Positions 25,131 through 37,805 of a stretch of DNA of 64,000 nt are shown piece by piece. Location of the stretch: positions 1-64,000 of the forward strand of contig JAHQIW010000471.1 in NCBI GenBank assembly GCA_019055375.1, in the 5' to 3' direction. Source of the DNA: Parelaphostrongylus tenuis. Taxonomy: Eukaryota > Nematoda > Chromadorea > Rhabditida > Metastrongylidae. The notes below the pieces were generated by a model. It searched no databases and was not told the DNA's origin. It saw only the letters and a list, made by a program, of their open reading frames with translations. The number at the start of each line of letters is the position of its first letter. The stretch's first letter is position 1. The position numbers and the translations under genes were made by a program.

Positions 25131-25340
25131 GTGAGAGTCATATTCTCTTTGTTAACCTACTTTCGCGTGCAGAACGTGTAATATACATTTTATACTACAT
25201 ATACTACATACTTATTTTGGCTCACAGAAAGTGTAACACACGCCCGCTATGTGACCGATAAGAGATGTGTGGGAGTCATATTCTCTTAAATAGCATATTT
25301 TGGCGCACAGAACGTGTAACATACATTTTTTTGGTCGACA
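25090..25340. repeat. Two-unit tandem duplication, about 125 bp period
   Basis: GACCGATAAGAGATGTGTG and GTCATATTCTCTT, then GCACAGAACGTGTAACATAC, occur twice in succession (first near 25,117, second near 25,253). Confidence 0.75.
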
Positions 25341-25569
25341 TCATACCAACACGAATGTTACGCTAAACCTCGGTCAGTAAAAGCTAAACTCAGCAGTTAG
25401 AGTGATACAAAGAATTCTTCTTAAGTGCGTTCATTGGATGGAGTTCTAGCAAAGCTACATTGACTACTATTGCAGTTTCACCCTTCATAACCCATGGACT
25501 ATAAACATATGTACACTAGCATAAATGCAGCTCATACATATGAACCGACAAAGTATAATGGGTTCTTTC

Positions 25570-25700
25570 TGATTATAAGAAAACAAATAAAACCGACTTC
25601 GTTTGGTGACGAAGAAAGATTCATAAGAGTGCGGTAAGCATTCAATAGCTGAGATTCTGCCGCCCCAGTTACCGGTTATTAAAAAAGTCCCTTTTGACGT
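25570..25700 (+). repeat. Family G MITE-like unit
   Basis: CTTCGTTTGGTGACGAAG, ATAAGAGTGCGGTAAGCATT and AAAAAAGTCCCTTTTG in family order. Confidence 0.5.
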
Positions 25701-26529
25701 CGCTACACAGGAGGACTTCTTGCGTCAAAGATGCGCTTATCTCTCGCCGGACACACTTTTCCTCTGAGGTAGTAGCCATTTGAAGCATATTCGTCTCTGA
25801 TGTCAACGATGTACTTATATCCTGAAAAGATCGGTTCACCGAAACGCAGCAGGTAAAATAAGCTGGGTGGCCATGTTCGAGAAAGTCGAGAAGGGTTGGC
25901 CATTCGCGATCGACTGGCGAAGGCGTCCACGTGAATAGCTGCTAATGCGATTATTTGATTTTCCAACATGAAGGCGCGTTGTCGAAATCTATGAACTGTG
26001 AAGGAGGTCTTCAGCATCACAGTCGTTCCTTTGATCTGGAGGTCGCACACCACATCTGTAACGCGCAGTACGGTAGATCACGTGGACTGCACTGTAGCTC
26101 GAGCCTCCTAGTCTCTATTGTAATGCTTTCAAATCAGTGTTGGAAGCAGTTAGAAAGTTGTGGCCTGCTTAGTTTCAGCAATGAGATCACAGTGATGATT
26201 GAAGTCCGAATTCATGGAAAAATGAAAGTATTTGAAGTCTTTTTATAACGAAGTCATACGTTTTACGTAGTGCTTCCTGATGGCAATACTCTTTCGATCC
26301 TATGAACGCGTAGAGAAGTATTTTGTCTGCGAAGTATTGCGTCAGCGGTCACGAGACCGCCACACCACGCGATATGAATGGCACCCAGTCCTCCGTCTCC
26401 TCACATCGAATTCAACTTATTTTACCTGCTGTGTTGTAGAGAAACGGTCTTTTCAAGATACAAGCGCAGCATTGGGTTCCGGGAGCACTACGCATTTATA
26501 AGATTATTAAAAGTCCGAAGAAAAAGCTT

Positions 26530-26710
26530 TTTTCGACGAGAAATATGCGCTAGACTTGCGTGGAGATCGCAGCCTTATAGAAGGGTATTTCGAAAAAGTG
26601 GCGACTTGGGTGAGTGGCCTGAAGTCTCAGCTTTTGTGTGGTTACCAACACTCCTATGAAAAATTCCTCTCCAGTGAATGAGATCGATTTTTATTTGCTC
26701 CCTCAAAATT
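26530..26710 (-). repeat. Family G MITE-like unit, reversed
   Basis: TTATAGAAGGGTATTTCGAA, then CTGAAGTCTCAGC, then ACACTCCTATGAAAAATTCC, then CCAGTGAATGAGATCGATTT is the reversed unit. Confidence 0.6.
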
Positions 26711-26899
26711 AAAAAGATCTGTAAAATCTCTTCTGCACAAAAGCAATTTTTTCAACACCGAGTCTTCTAGCTATCGAAAAACTATCATCTATATCAATGA
26801 GTCAACGTATCCGTGATGGTTGGAGCTCCAAGTGGTAGTAAGTTTTTTCGTCTTCTGAACAGTAATTCAGAAGGCAGTACCGAAAATTAGACAATGAGT

Positions 26900-29356
26900 G
26901 AGTCCAAACGGCAAAAGCAAACCAACGACAAGGTTAAGACCATCTATCATCACTCAGTTGAAAATCCAATCACCAACATGTCCCGTCTTATACTTGCTTA
27001 TAAAAACACATAAGACGGACCGACGGATGGAATAGCATGGTTCTTGAAGTTAATAACAACTCAGTTAGTAAGACACATTCCAGCTCATCTGACTAACACT
27101 CAGATTTCCCTGGACCGTCTGCACAACGCGAATCCAAGTAACGCGTTCGTAATGGAGTCATTTGACGTCACTTCTCTCTATACCAATATGTCAAATGACT
27201 CTGCATTACAAGCCACACTTGAGCTTCTTACAAAACATTGAGGGGCTATAAACATGCTTGGCTTATCGATTCTGTAATTCATGATACTCCTAAAAGAGTG
27301 TCTGAATTGCTCAGCCTTCAGATGGTCGGGGAAGTACTTTGCACAAACTAGAGGGTTGGCAATGGAACAGCGACTGGTGCCTAACCTAGTCCAAAGTAGA
27401 GGCTCCAGTGATTGATCTCCGGCTTTTACTCTATCGTAGGTATATAGATGACTGCTTGGTCATCTGTACGACTCAAGAAAAGCTAGACAGATGTTGTAGG
27501 TTGCTAGGTGAACAGCTAGAGTATATAAAATTTATCTGCAAGACACCAACAAATAATTGGCTTCGTTTTCTGAATGTGTAAATAAACTTAAGCGATATCC
27601 AAATGGTACCAAAGCCAAGTAATAAGAATATCCTCTATCGCTGTCTTTTCTCACATCCATCGCACATAAAAAAGGCGCCAGTAAAAAACATGTTTCGAAC
27701 AGCCGCCGGTGTGTGCACCGAGAAGTAGGAGGAAGAAATTTCGAAAAGCTAGTTCGGGAAATAGCTATTTCTAATGGCTACAACTTAGTAACCCTCGGCT
27801 TAGGTTTAGAAGAAACAACACGTCCTTGCACGAAACTTTTAGAGAAAGTAAGATTCCGTTTATTCTCCAACTCTTTTCAAATAAATACGACTATAAAACG
27901 TTGTTTGAAAAGAGCAGGCTTAGATCTTCTGTTGTCAGTAACAGAAATACCGCCAAATACTCTTAGGCGCTAATTAGTTCGTAATCGTTTATATGACCGC
28001 CTCTACACTACAAAAATTGCCGAATGTGCCCTTACTGTAGAGACGGTGATTGCATGAGCGTAGGTACAGTGTACCTAATCTTTTGCAAAGCGTGCTACGA
28101 TAAATATATTGGCTAAACGGGTAGGCCGCTATATGCTCGCATAGAAGAACACCAGCTGACATGTGCTATACTAGAAAAAAAAAACACCCAGCTAGATATA
28201 CATCGAGCCCAAAAGCATGCCGGAGGATTTGATATAAAGGTCACCATCTTTGAGCAACAGCAAAAATATCAGAGCGAAAGATACTTGAGGCGTTCTGAAT
28301 AAACGCGACCAATCCAGCTATGAACCACAGGGAAGAATGAGTCGTAATCACCCGTGATATGAGTCAGTATATAAGATTGTTATTTTGATGGGTATAGTGT
28401 ATTACTGGCCTACGTGATTACCGTTCCGTTGTCCTTCACCTGTTCATTCAGTGGAAAACATATAATTAAGGCAGTGAGTATGTTTAAAGTTGACTTTGTG
28501 CTTGATGCGATCGAAATCTAGGTTTGACAATTCTCTCCAGAGAAGTGATGAAAGTGTTTGACTGATGGGTTTGTAAACACTTTGACCTTTCCAGGCTCTG
28601 ACAAAGATGACCTGCCGAAACGTCAGCTGTTTGATTGTGTGAATAAAGCTTGTTTTTAACACCTTGTGCCCGCTTAAGAGGAAAGAAAAAATTAGCAAAC
28701 GTTTTGCACACCACTCTACAACGTTGGGTTTGGTGTAAATGTCTTCAGACACTATGACTATATACCTACCAGGGCTCTGCTCTGCCATCACTGTTTTTGC
28801 GATACAAGGTATCGATCTGTAAATAACTGAAAGTTAAACCGAGAATAAGTGCAGTGCGAGTTCGATTACCGTCTGAGGTTCAGAGTTTTGCAAGTCACTT
28901 GGCATTAATGAATATATACTTATAACATCATGTCTCCGCTGAAAGATCGGATAAATGATTTGTTCTGCTCTTGCATCATACATAGTAGGGTTCACCGATA
29001 TGAAGAAAAAACGAGAGTTTTTGATCCTAGTTTTTATGACGAAAAGCGGGTTGCGTCAGGTGCTAAAGACACATAAATGTATATAAACGTATATTTGGAC
29101 AAATTAATCAGTTCTGGGCAAGTCGCTGAACTCAACAACAGCTGGTGGCGGAAGGGGAAATCACTACTAGGGGATGTAAGGAGTACATAACTTTGTAATT
29201 AATCTGCTCTTGGATCTGGAACATTCGCCGCTTTGTTCTATTTTATGAAGAAAAATGTGTGACAAGGAAATTCGAGGACAGCACTGAAAAAAACTAATTT
29301 AAAAATAAGAACAAAAGAAATTAATTGCATATGAAGAAAATCACGTCAATAAGCAT
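26900..29356 (+). mobile_element. Penelope-like element 1: RT plus GIY-YIG, decayed
   Basis: In frames broken by stops and shifts: LYLLIKTHKTDG (26,985), HIPAHLTNTQISLDRLHNAN, ESFDVTSLYTNM (RT motif A, 27,155), RYIDDCLVICTTQEKL (catalytic YIDD, 27,441) and KYIG with a following RPLYAR segment (GIY-YIG nuclease, 28,100). Penelope-like elements pair an RT related to telomerase RT with a C-terminal GIY-YIG endonuclease, so the order fits. Before the YIG is a Cys cluster CRMCPY...GDC...CKAC, best read from copy 2. A non-coding 3' part (28,380-29,356) is shared with 53,040-54,020 and contains GAAACGTCAGCTG. It is cut at 29,357 by an RTE-b element. Not functional. Confidence 0.85.
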
Positions 29357-32110
29357 TCGTCAACTGAACAACGGCAAGCTAGCAATTCGTGGAGAAAAGG
29401 TGCTATCACGAAGTGTCGGAGGCGTAGGCTTTGTCGTTTTCATCCTTCCATCACCCATCTCGTCGACTCATACGAAATCTTTTTCCCTCGCCTAGCTAAT
29501 CTTAGAGTCCAACTAAAGCTTGATACTAAAATTATTGTCACCAACTGTTATTCACCAACCGGCCCAGCTGATGAGCACAAACTAGACGTTTTTTATAATC
29601 ATTTGGAAGAAGTTATCCACAATGATAAAGCGTATTACTAATTCGTTGTCGGATACTTCAATGCCAGATTAGGAATGGCTAAGAAGAGCGAATAGAGAAT
29701 TGGAAAAATTGGATTACAAGAGAGAGACGAAGATGAAAACCGTCTCACTGAATTCCTGTCTGCGGCACGTCTGTTCTACGGGTATTCACTTTCCCTAAAG
29801 AAAAAACACCTCCACTGGACAGTAAAGTCACCTAACGATACGACGCATGCGAAAATCGATCACATACTCACCAACCGAAAAAGGTGCCTGCTCGATATAA
29901 CCGTAGTGCTATCATTCTGTATTGGGTCCGACCACCGCCTTATTCGAGCAAAAATACTATTTAACCGCAAGCTTGAAAAAATTCATGTCATTGTTCAAGA
30001 AGAAGTTGTCAAGCAGTCTACGACGAGAGCATTCTAGACGAAATTCTATTCAATCACGACTGGCAGATTAACGATGATCCGGCCAAAGACTCGAGCTGCT
30101 TGTTGAAGGACTAAAAAGGTGCGCGACTTAGCTTCAGTTGCTCAACCCAGAAGAGCCGATCACTTCTCCTCCACCACGAAGGAGTTGCTCGAAATGTGAA
30201 GAAAGCTGAAGATCGATCCTAATGCAACACATTAAGCTCGGCTGTTATCAAAGAATCTACATCGGTACTAACAGAAGAAACTGTTTGAAGCAGCACAAGA
30301 ATGATCTAGCCTGAAGAAATGCCGTCGGAATCTGTGTGATTATAGTGTTCTGCTATCAGAGTTGAGGAGCGAAGATGAAAGCATAAAAACTCTCGGCCAA
30401 CATATGGAATTGATAACGGAAAAATGCTAAACCAATCTTTACTGTTCCACTATCGCCTCCTCGGACCCCGTAATCCCCACAGCAGAAAAGCAGCCTTAGA
30501 TTCTGCTTTTGAAGTTCGAGTAGCGATAAAAAGCATGAAAAAAGGCACGGCTCCAGGTCCTGATAACATCTCTTTGAATTTGCTGCGAGCCGGAGGCCAT
30601 AATTTACATGTACTTCTCGCGACATATGACATCTTACCCTATGACATCTTACCTTCAAAACGAAGAAATTCCAGACCAGTGGAGGATGTCGCGCACAGTT
30701 TTCATCCTTAAATAGAATGACCGAAGGAACTTCTGCACTATCGTCCAGTCTATCTGTTAAGCACACTTTACAAGCTTTTTGCGAAGATCATCCATCTGCG
30801 CATATCAAGGACATTGTATGAGGCACAACCAGGTGAGCAAGCAGGATTTCGACAGTAATTCTACTGCATGAACCACATTTAAGCCGTATCGAGGATCATA
30901 GAAGTCTGTCGGGAATACCAACAGCCGTTAATCCTAACTTTCATCGACTATAAATAGACATTTGATAGCGTCCAAGCAAATGCTGTCCTACCAGCGCTTG
31001 CTGATCAAGGAGTGGATCCGTCCTAGATGAAAACTTTGTCAGACTACCATCGGAATTGAACCACATAAAATACAGCTCTTTCACCGAGCTCTGACCATAC
31101 CCATTGCAAAAGGGGTTCGATAAGGCGATGCATATCGCCAATGCTGTTCAACGACGCACTGCAGTGGATAATGAAGTCACTTGATTGAGACGAGAAGAGC
31201 ATGCGCATAGATGGAAAATTCTTCGTTGTGCAGATGACAATGTCTTATTCTCGCATAGCACTGCTGAAGCAGAGACGATGCTCAAGTAACTTAGCGAAGC
31301 GGGGAAGAAGATCGGACTACGCATAAATCACATGTGACTTAGCTTATGAAAACTAATGACGCAACTAAAAATATCAGACTGAATGGATCTTCGATTACGG
31401 AGACCTCCTCGTACGTGTACCTTAATCGCTTACTGAATATGGAGAACAGCATGAAGGAGAAACTTTACATAAGAAAGAAAGCAGCTTGGGCCGCATTCGG
31501 GCCTCTCAAAGATGCCACCGATCACACAATAAATTATGCGTGAACCTTTTTGAATCAACAGTCCTCCTAGAACACTGTTATGCAGCGGAGACGTAGGCTG
31601 ATACTTCGACCACGTTAAAACTACTGCTAGCAACCCACAGAGCGCTTGAACGATGTCTTATGAAAGTCAGCCAGCACTCACAAGACCTAGCCTGCTTGCG
31701 CAGCTCAGATCTCAGAAATTTATCACATCTTCGTAATCCAGAAGAATACATAAAGATAGCGAAGCACAGATTGGCCGGTCATATAATAAGAAGATCAGAC
31801 GACAAATGGAAGAAACGAACTATGGAATGGGCGCCACAAGAATACACCCATCTCCGAAAGCGATCATCTACACTTTGGGAGGACGTATTTACTCGAAGAA
31901 TCAACCAGCTGTATTCATATTTATATTCGCATCACATGTATCCGTACCTGCTGATATATACAGATCACGGTATGTAGCTCGCGCCAGTGGCCATACCGGA
32001 ACGAAACCACCGCCCTGGGCGACAATCGCGAGAAGACGAGACGAATGGATAATGTGCTGGGGTCAAGACAATTCGTGAGGACGGACCGTCTAAGTATCCA
32101 AGTGACTGGA
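29357..32110 (+). mobile_element. RTE-b non-LTR retrotransposon, long 5'-truncated copy
   Basis: Broken frames cover most of an RTE-type protein. Endonuclease: ITKIIVTNCYSP-like segment, GYFNARLG (29,650), IDHILTNR and GSDHRL (29,927). RT: GTAPGPDNIS (30,547), LTFIDY then TFDSV (motif A, 30,937), KGVR-stop-GDA (motif B region, 31,110) and ADDNVLF (catalytic ADD, 31,230). C-terminus: RLAGHIIRRSDDKWKKR (31,770) and a final RRDEWIMCWGQD (32,035). Many stops and frameshifts mean it is dead. It starts inside the endonuclease, directly joined to Penelope-like sequence. The second copy (62.1 kb) is 5'-more complete. Confidence 0.9.
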
Positions 32111-32459
32111 ACATAAGGCAAAGTGACTCTGAATAATTAGAAACTGTCAAAGCATAAGTCCTTGTCAATGCACGTTTTTAGCAATGTCAAGTGAGTTCAA
32201 GAAGAAAACATTAACTCACTGATCTGTATCGGGGTTAAAATAATCTCAGCATGTTGCTGTTTTAAGCTTTCGCCAATGCTCTCTCACTATAGCGCGGGAG
32301 AGACTTAGCTCGGTTATCTTAAAAACTGCAAGAAATTCCACTCGATCAGCAATTTGAGATCTTCACGAAAAAAACGAAATCATCTTAGCAGTCGAAATGA
32401 CACGCAAAACGTTTGAAGACCTTTGGGAAGGTGAACGCGAAGAAACGATTCGATAGAAC

Positions 32460-33835
32460 AAGTAGTGGGGATGGCATAATGAGTGTGATAAGGATTATGT
32501 AGGATTTCAAAATAAAGAAATTGAAAGGTGGTTTAGAGAATCCCGCCTGTTAATAGGCGTTAAAAAGTGGATGAATCTCAAAATTTACTGCTGGCGTGCA
32601 GTGATCATAATATGGTTGGGTAATGTCACTTTTGTTTATTGCTCGATTTTGCACGCCCCTTCATAACCATTCAAAGTGCAAATGTTAGCGCTTCAACATT
32701 TCGATTCGTCTTCTCGTTTTTCTCATCATCAAAGGTCTTCGAATAGTTCACACGCCACACCAATTGCCTCTCAGAGATTTCTTCTCACTTGTGAAAGTCG
32801 TAGAAGGCTGCTCAAGGCAGTTCGCCGTCAAATTTTTGGATTTATCCGGGCTAAAACGTTTTTGGCATTAGTAACTGATTGATTGCAGGAGGGCATTGAT
32901 GAAGGAGAACGAACCAAGTTCTTGCTTATCAGCCTGTTTTCTGATACACCTCATAATTGGCGACTGCGCCACTATACCACATAGGTACAAAGAATGTCAC
33001 CATAAAATCTCATAAATGCGACATCTTGCAATAATTTATCCTCAAGAACACTCACCACTTCTGAGAAACACCTCAGTACTTCCGTATGTTAGCGTACAGA
33101 ACGGTATGCTATGCGTCCTTCACTTTTACCACTTAACACTGTTTAATACAATTCCTGATTTCCTTCTTTAAGCCAAACACGGAGTATTACATTAATTCTT
33201 ATTTACAGCTGACGTTTCGGCAGTTCGCTTTCTTCAGAGCATGGAAAGGTCAATTGTCTGCAAACCAATCATTCAAACATTTCCATTACTTCTATAGAAA
33301 TAATCACCAGACCTAAATTTCAGTCGCATCAAACACAAAACCAGCAGTCAACATACTCACCGCTTTTTACATATGTGTTCCACTGAATGATTTAGGTGAA
33401 AATCACCGGAAGGAGGTCACACAGGCTCGTAATGCATTGTTTCATACAGCAAACGAAAGACACGAACCTCTGCGCTTACTGGTTTCATATTCACAGCTTA
33501 TAAAATTATAGAAGAAAAACGAATAGGCGAGAGACGATTTTGCATTCAATGATTTGCGTTTTCTATATCTATCTACTTAATTTGCATTCGTTCTTGATGA
33601 TATAGATGTATGGAAGATCCAACCATTCATCATGCACTCGATTGGACTATAGCCCGAGCAGATGAGATATGACAGAGACAGATACCTCAAGATTCTTTAC
33701 GAGAACATTTTATCACATTCACTATGCCATTGACTTATATGATGATACTTATCCGACTCCAAAAGTTGCTCATTTCCTAATGTTTTGTTTTTCCTTTCCT
33801 ACCATTATATAAAGCAAATTGTATTGATTAATATT
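32460..33835 (-). repeat. Family A/B fragment, inverted, with nested insertion
   Basis: It is collinear with 18,630-19,740 (GAATTTACTGCTG... to TCATAAATGCGACATCTTGC near 33,010 and AGAAGAAAAACGAATAGGCG near 33,510). The collinearity is interrupted at about 33,150-33,500 by a Penelope-like 3' end. Confidence 0.55.
33160..33490 (-). mobile_element. Penelope-like element 3' fragment nested in family A/B
   Basis: The minus strand matches 28,440-28,680: CAGCTGACGTTTCGGCAG (plus text at 33,206), GGAAAGGTCAA, TTCAGTCGCATCAAACACAA and TTCCACTGAATGA. Only the non-coding terminal part is present. Confidence 0.7.
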
Positions 33836-33837
33836 CA

Positions 33838-34600
33838 CCTATATCACCTGTCGTACCACTGATCACCGAGTGACTTGAGCGAGCACCAACAACACTTCCA
33901 CTCTTCCCTATGGCGTACAAGAGTTGCCAAGGGATTATTCCTCGTTCTAAGCATTCGCTGAGCATCATCATTTCTTTCTTTCATGCTTTTCGTGAAGAAA
34001 TCGGACCATTGGGTCGATGGTCTTCTTGTAGAGCACTTGATATCCCGAGTAATCCAGTCGGTGACGGCTCTCATCCATCAGTTGTCGTTGGAGCGCATCA
34101 CATGTCCGGCCCACCTTATTTTCGATATCTTGGCGTGTAGAACGGCGTCTCTGATCTTCGATCGTTGACGTAGGTCGCAACTTCGGATCCTTTCTCTCAT
34201 TTGCGAGATACGGGATACTCCTAGCATCGACCATGCGACTGCTCGTCCAATAACGCCAAATGATCTTTTATCATGCACACGTAGCGACCAGGTTTCTGCT
34301 GCATACGTTAGGGCAGGGATAATTGTCGAGTCGAAAAGGTGGACACGGAGTCGGATCTTCTTTGTCATCTTCACTACATCCTCATTGCTCTCAAACGGTC
34401 CCCAAGCTGCTCGTTTGATCCGCACAACTTTTGAGCTAGGTCATTCATTTTGTTGATTTCACGACCTAGAAAGACGTAACTGGAGCATGCAAAGATGCCT
34501 GTTTCATTAAGCGTGAATGGAGCATTGAACATATTAAGTAATTACTTTTCATCAAAAACATTGTTATGGAATCCGTTCCTATTGGTCAATTTCGTCTTAC
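33838..34600 (-). mobile_element. RTE-a non-LTR retrotransposon 3' fragment
   Basis: Minus-strand frames at 34,425-34,078 and 34,074-33,844 give VHLFDSTIIPALTYAAETWS, AWSMLGVSRISQMRERIRS, KISKIRWAGHVMRSNDN, then RHREEWKCCW near the end. This is the best-preserved C-terminal segment of the RTE-a group in the window. The two frames overlap with one shift. The endonuclease and RT core are absent. Confidence 0.85.
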
Positions 34601-34639
34601 CGCACTGGTTTCTAACTCACTTTTTCTTCCATATTGTCG

Positions 34640-35100
34640 AAATCTGTGAGCAACGCAGAAAAAATTCTGCACGCATGATCTCAGGCCCTCCTGTTGAATG
34701 CGCTCCTCTTTATGTACTGCCTAAAAATGAGTGGCGTGAGCTCGCATCTTGTGATTCTTTTTGCCGCTGTGTATTTCCTCATATATAGGCACCTTGTTGA
34801 GATCCCGAAACATGAAGAGAAAGGCAGAACGAACGGAGTATAATCTTTTGCCTGGGCGTGCGTAATGGTCAATACGAAGCTACCTGCTCTTCTAGGAAAC
34901 GGTCGAATTATTGATCCTGAAATAGATGTAGGGGAGATGCGGACTCACAAGCCTTTCCGTGATTCTAATACGAACACTGTCACTTTTGTATGTCATCCCC
35001 CTCGTACTGAGTTCCAATTGGAGCGCGATTTGAATGCGTGATGACTTCAAGATGCATGGTCTGTGAGCACGCATCAAAGGCACGACGTCTCGCTTTCCAT
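34640..35100. repeat. Low-copy repeat H, copy 2
   Basis: Diverged counterpart of 19,960-20,390; see the CATATATAGGCACC segment near 34,778 and GTCGAATTATTGATCCTGAA near 34,903. Confidence 0.4.
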
Positions 35101-35254
35101 GGCTGTGTCACTGTCAGCACTCATACTCATCACGATATTTAGCACTTTCATATTTTTTTACAACTAGAGAGTATCGCTCTAAAACTATGTTCTTAGCATA
35201 TTATTACTGTGCAAAAGATCAAGCGGAACTCAAGATGAACCAATGATTGCTAGA

Positions 35255-35430
35255 CGCCGATATTCAGGTCAACAATCACAGTTCAAAATAATACCCTCGA
35301 CACAGTCGACCGTATACAATGTTCCATAAAATCGGTGATGTATTATGGAAAGACAGCGTTTGCTAGACCAGGCAAGATAACCATGGAAACGCTGAACCGT
35401 AAATACATGGTGCGAAGATTTTTCCTAGCT
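35255..35430 (+). mobile_element. Possible Tc1/Tc3-type transposase remnant, copy 2
   Basis: The plus frame KSVMYYGKTAFARPGKITME matches the segment at 21,500. It follows repeat H as in the first locus. Confidence 0.3.
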
Positions 35431-36600
35431 TTGCTTCTTTGTCATTTCGTTTCTCTATCATAATAAAATGATTTTGGCTAGTGAAACAGATTGCCTATTC
35501 AGCTGACTTCAATAAATGAACTCATCTTCACAACTGCGAATTGCTTGTCGGAACATTATCCATTCATATTTATCGGGATCAGTCAAACTGAGAAGATGCA
35601 AGAAATTATTGAGGCGATATACAAATATTCCACAGCACAGCTCGTCAATCTACTGAACTGAAATCGAACTAAAACAGTGAACATCGCTTCGCACCAGCAC
35701 TTAAGTTTTTTCGTATTTACGTAGCCAATACAGCCCATGCAGTGTTTTTGGGCGGTTTCTAAGTTCGCTAGTATTCTAATGTGTTCCAGGATCATTTATT
35801 CCATCATCACAAACTGAGAACGATTTTTTCAAATCTCGTTTCTGCTTTACCACTCGGTGTTTGTGCACTTCTCAGAATCGATCTGAATGTTTGCACTGAA
35901 GTGTCGATAAGCCAAAAGAAAGTCTTGCAAATTTTTTCTTCACTCGGAAGTGGAAAGCATCAAAATTTGGATAAGGAATCAATTTCGATCAAAGATTACC
36001 TAAAAGTAATATTATGGTAATAAAATTACAAGAGGCTTCTTTATCATTCCTTCTCTGTTCACAGAATGTGTGGATGCACGGCCGCGATTTTGTGGAGTAC
36101 TGAAACGAAATGGAGTTCTTGACTGCCTGCTACGGTTATACGCAGACAGTCTGTTGCGCGTCTTGCCAATCTGCTAATCGTAGAGGATTGAGTCGTGCTG
36201 ATATGCCCTGAGATGGTCGCTGGAGTCATCATTGAAGCGATCCAATAATCAGAGGCGATTTTTAATAAGTATTGAATTCCATGTTAACTACACATACAAA
36301 GGATGCAAACAAGTCATTGTTGTAGAGTGGTTGATTATTCACCCAAGTTGTTAGTATGAAATGGCGGTGTACTGGTTGTGGAAGAGGAAAGTTTAGAAAA
36401 CACTGAATGCGAAAATGCGTTGAGTGTAATGATAATGGGGACAACGTAATTTCAATACACATGTCAAATAATTGGTTCTGTCATTAACCAAGAAGAATTT
36501 TGAAAAAATTGGCAAAAATCATTATACTGTAGAGTTCCGTGAAGCGTAACGTGCGTGCGCGATTTGAAGCTTGGTAGTCAATACAAATTACACTTACCGA
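35430..36600. other. No gene recognised
   Basis: A 79-codon frame (35,781-36,020) and an exon-like segment after TTCACAG (36,065) were considered; neither joins in frame nor matches a family I know. Confidence 0.45.
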
Positions 36601-36639
36601 TCTTTGGACTACTTTTATTACTGTTTAGTCATGACAAAG

Positions 36640-37150
36640 AATTTTGACCGCCAGTTGCTTTGAGTTGCAAGTATCACGTTACGGTAAAAGCTCTTTAACA
36701 CCTGCTGAGAATTCAAAGCTCATACATGAATTCAATTTTGAACAAAAAAAATTATTCTTCAAAGCAAGACCTTCATTATCCACGATTCTCGCCAACCATG
36801 TACAAGCATCCGCATCTGCTTATAATACCATTCCTTGGGCTTTGAATCAAGATATTCCACACATGCCTCTTCAACTTCGTCAAATGTCTTGAATTGGCGT
36901 CCAAGCAGGAAATGTTTCATTGGGAGGGGAAACGGACCGTAATTGCACGATGCAGCATCTGGACTCTAGGCTGGGTGCGGCAAGGCTAGACTTCCCCCAG
37001 TTCATCAATGACTTTTTGTTAGTCTTCTTTGCGGTGTGAAGTTTAGCATTGTCTTGCTGAAACAGCGAGCGCTTTCAACGAATCAATGTCGGGTGATTTT
37101 CCTTTAACATATCTTTGACTCAGAGCAGTTGCTCATAAATCTTATCATAT
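36640..37150 (-). mobile_element. mariner transposase remnant 2
   Basis: On the minus strand: LKENHPTLIR, then LFQQDNAKLHTAKKT, which contains the second catalytic Asp of the mariner D,D(34)D triad (family block HQDNARPH). After frameshifts come KTFDEVEEACVEYLDSKPKE and WYYKQMRMLVHGW, the usual C-terminal helix region. The region of the third Asp is scrambled. Terminal repeats were not identified. It appears to be a different mariner lineage from the 5.5 and 46.5 kb copies. Confidence 0.85.
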
Positions 37151-37449
37151 CATCATATCATATCATAAGATATAATAGTACCATACCGTACTAACGCATC
37201 AAAACTCGAAGCTTATTTTGTCCATCGTCGTCATTTTACTTCTCGAAGAGTAGATTGAAATCTGATGCACTATAACTAGCGTTGCCGTAGGAGTCTCTTA
37301 TGGAGATATGCCTGAGATATCCTCACGAATTTACATGAACCGATATTGTGTGAAGCAAACATAGAATTGAAATTTTCGCGGATGTTAACGAATTTAAGCC
37401 TCAACCCAGTGGAAAAAAGCTCTACAGACGCAATATTTGTCTAAGCTGC

Positions 37450-37650
37450 CGGTTTTCATTATTTTATCTTTGTAAGCCAAACACGAAACTGATGATACAG
37501 TTCAGTCTGACAGTTGACGTTTCGGTGGTTTCGCCTTCTTCTCATCCTGAAGATTTTGAATTTTTCACAACATTTTGATCACAGCTCAAGCATAGCAACT
37601 TTTTCACATGCTCACCGTTTTTGATGAGTCTTTCACTTAGTTGTCCAAGT
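37450..37650 (-). mobile_element. Penelope-like 3' end fragment (diverged)
   Basis: The plus text TTTGTAAGCCAAACACGAAA and TTGACGTTTCGGTGGTTTCG corresponds to the terminal motif at 33,170-33,240, followed by related AT-rich sequence. Confidence 0.5.
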
Positions 37651-37805
37651 GAATACCACCGCACAAAGTTTACATTGACTAGCAGTATACCTCCCACATT
37701 AGTATAACGAAGTTACACGCTGTGTCATTCCACCCTGATAACTACGCATTTCTCGCTGCGTTGAACTCCAACTATTCAGTGAGCTTCGCTCTGAATAGAT
37801 GACAG

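Noticed and set aside
29565..29590. CTGATGAGCACAAAC as a ribozyme core
   Set aside because: It is coding sequence of RTE-b, with no GAAA partner or helices.
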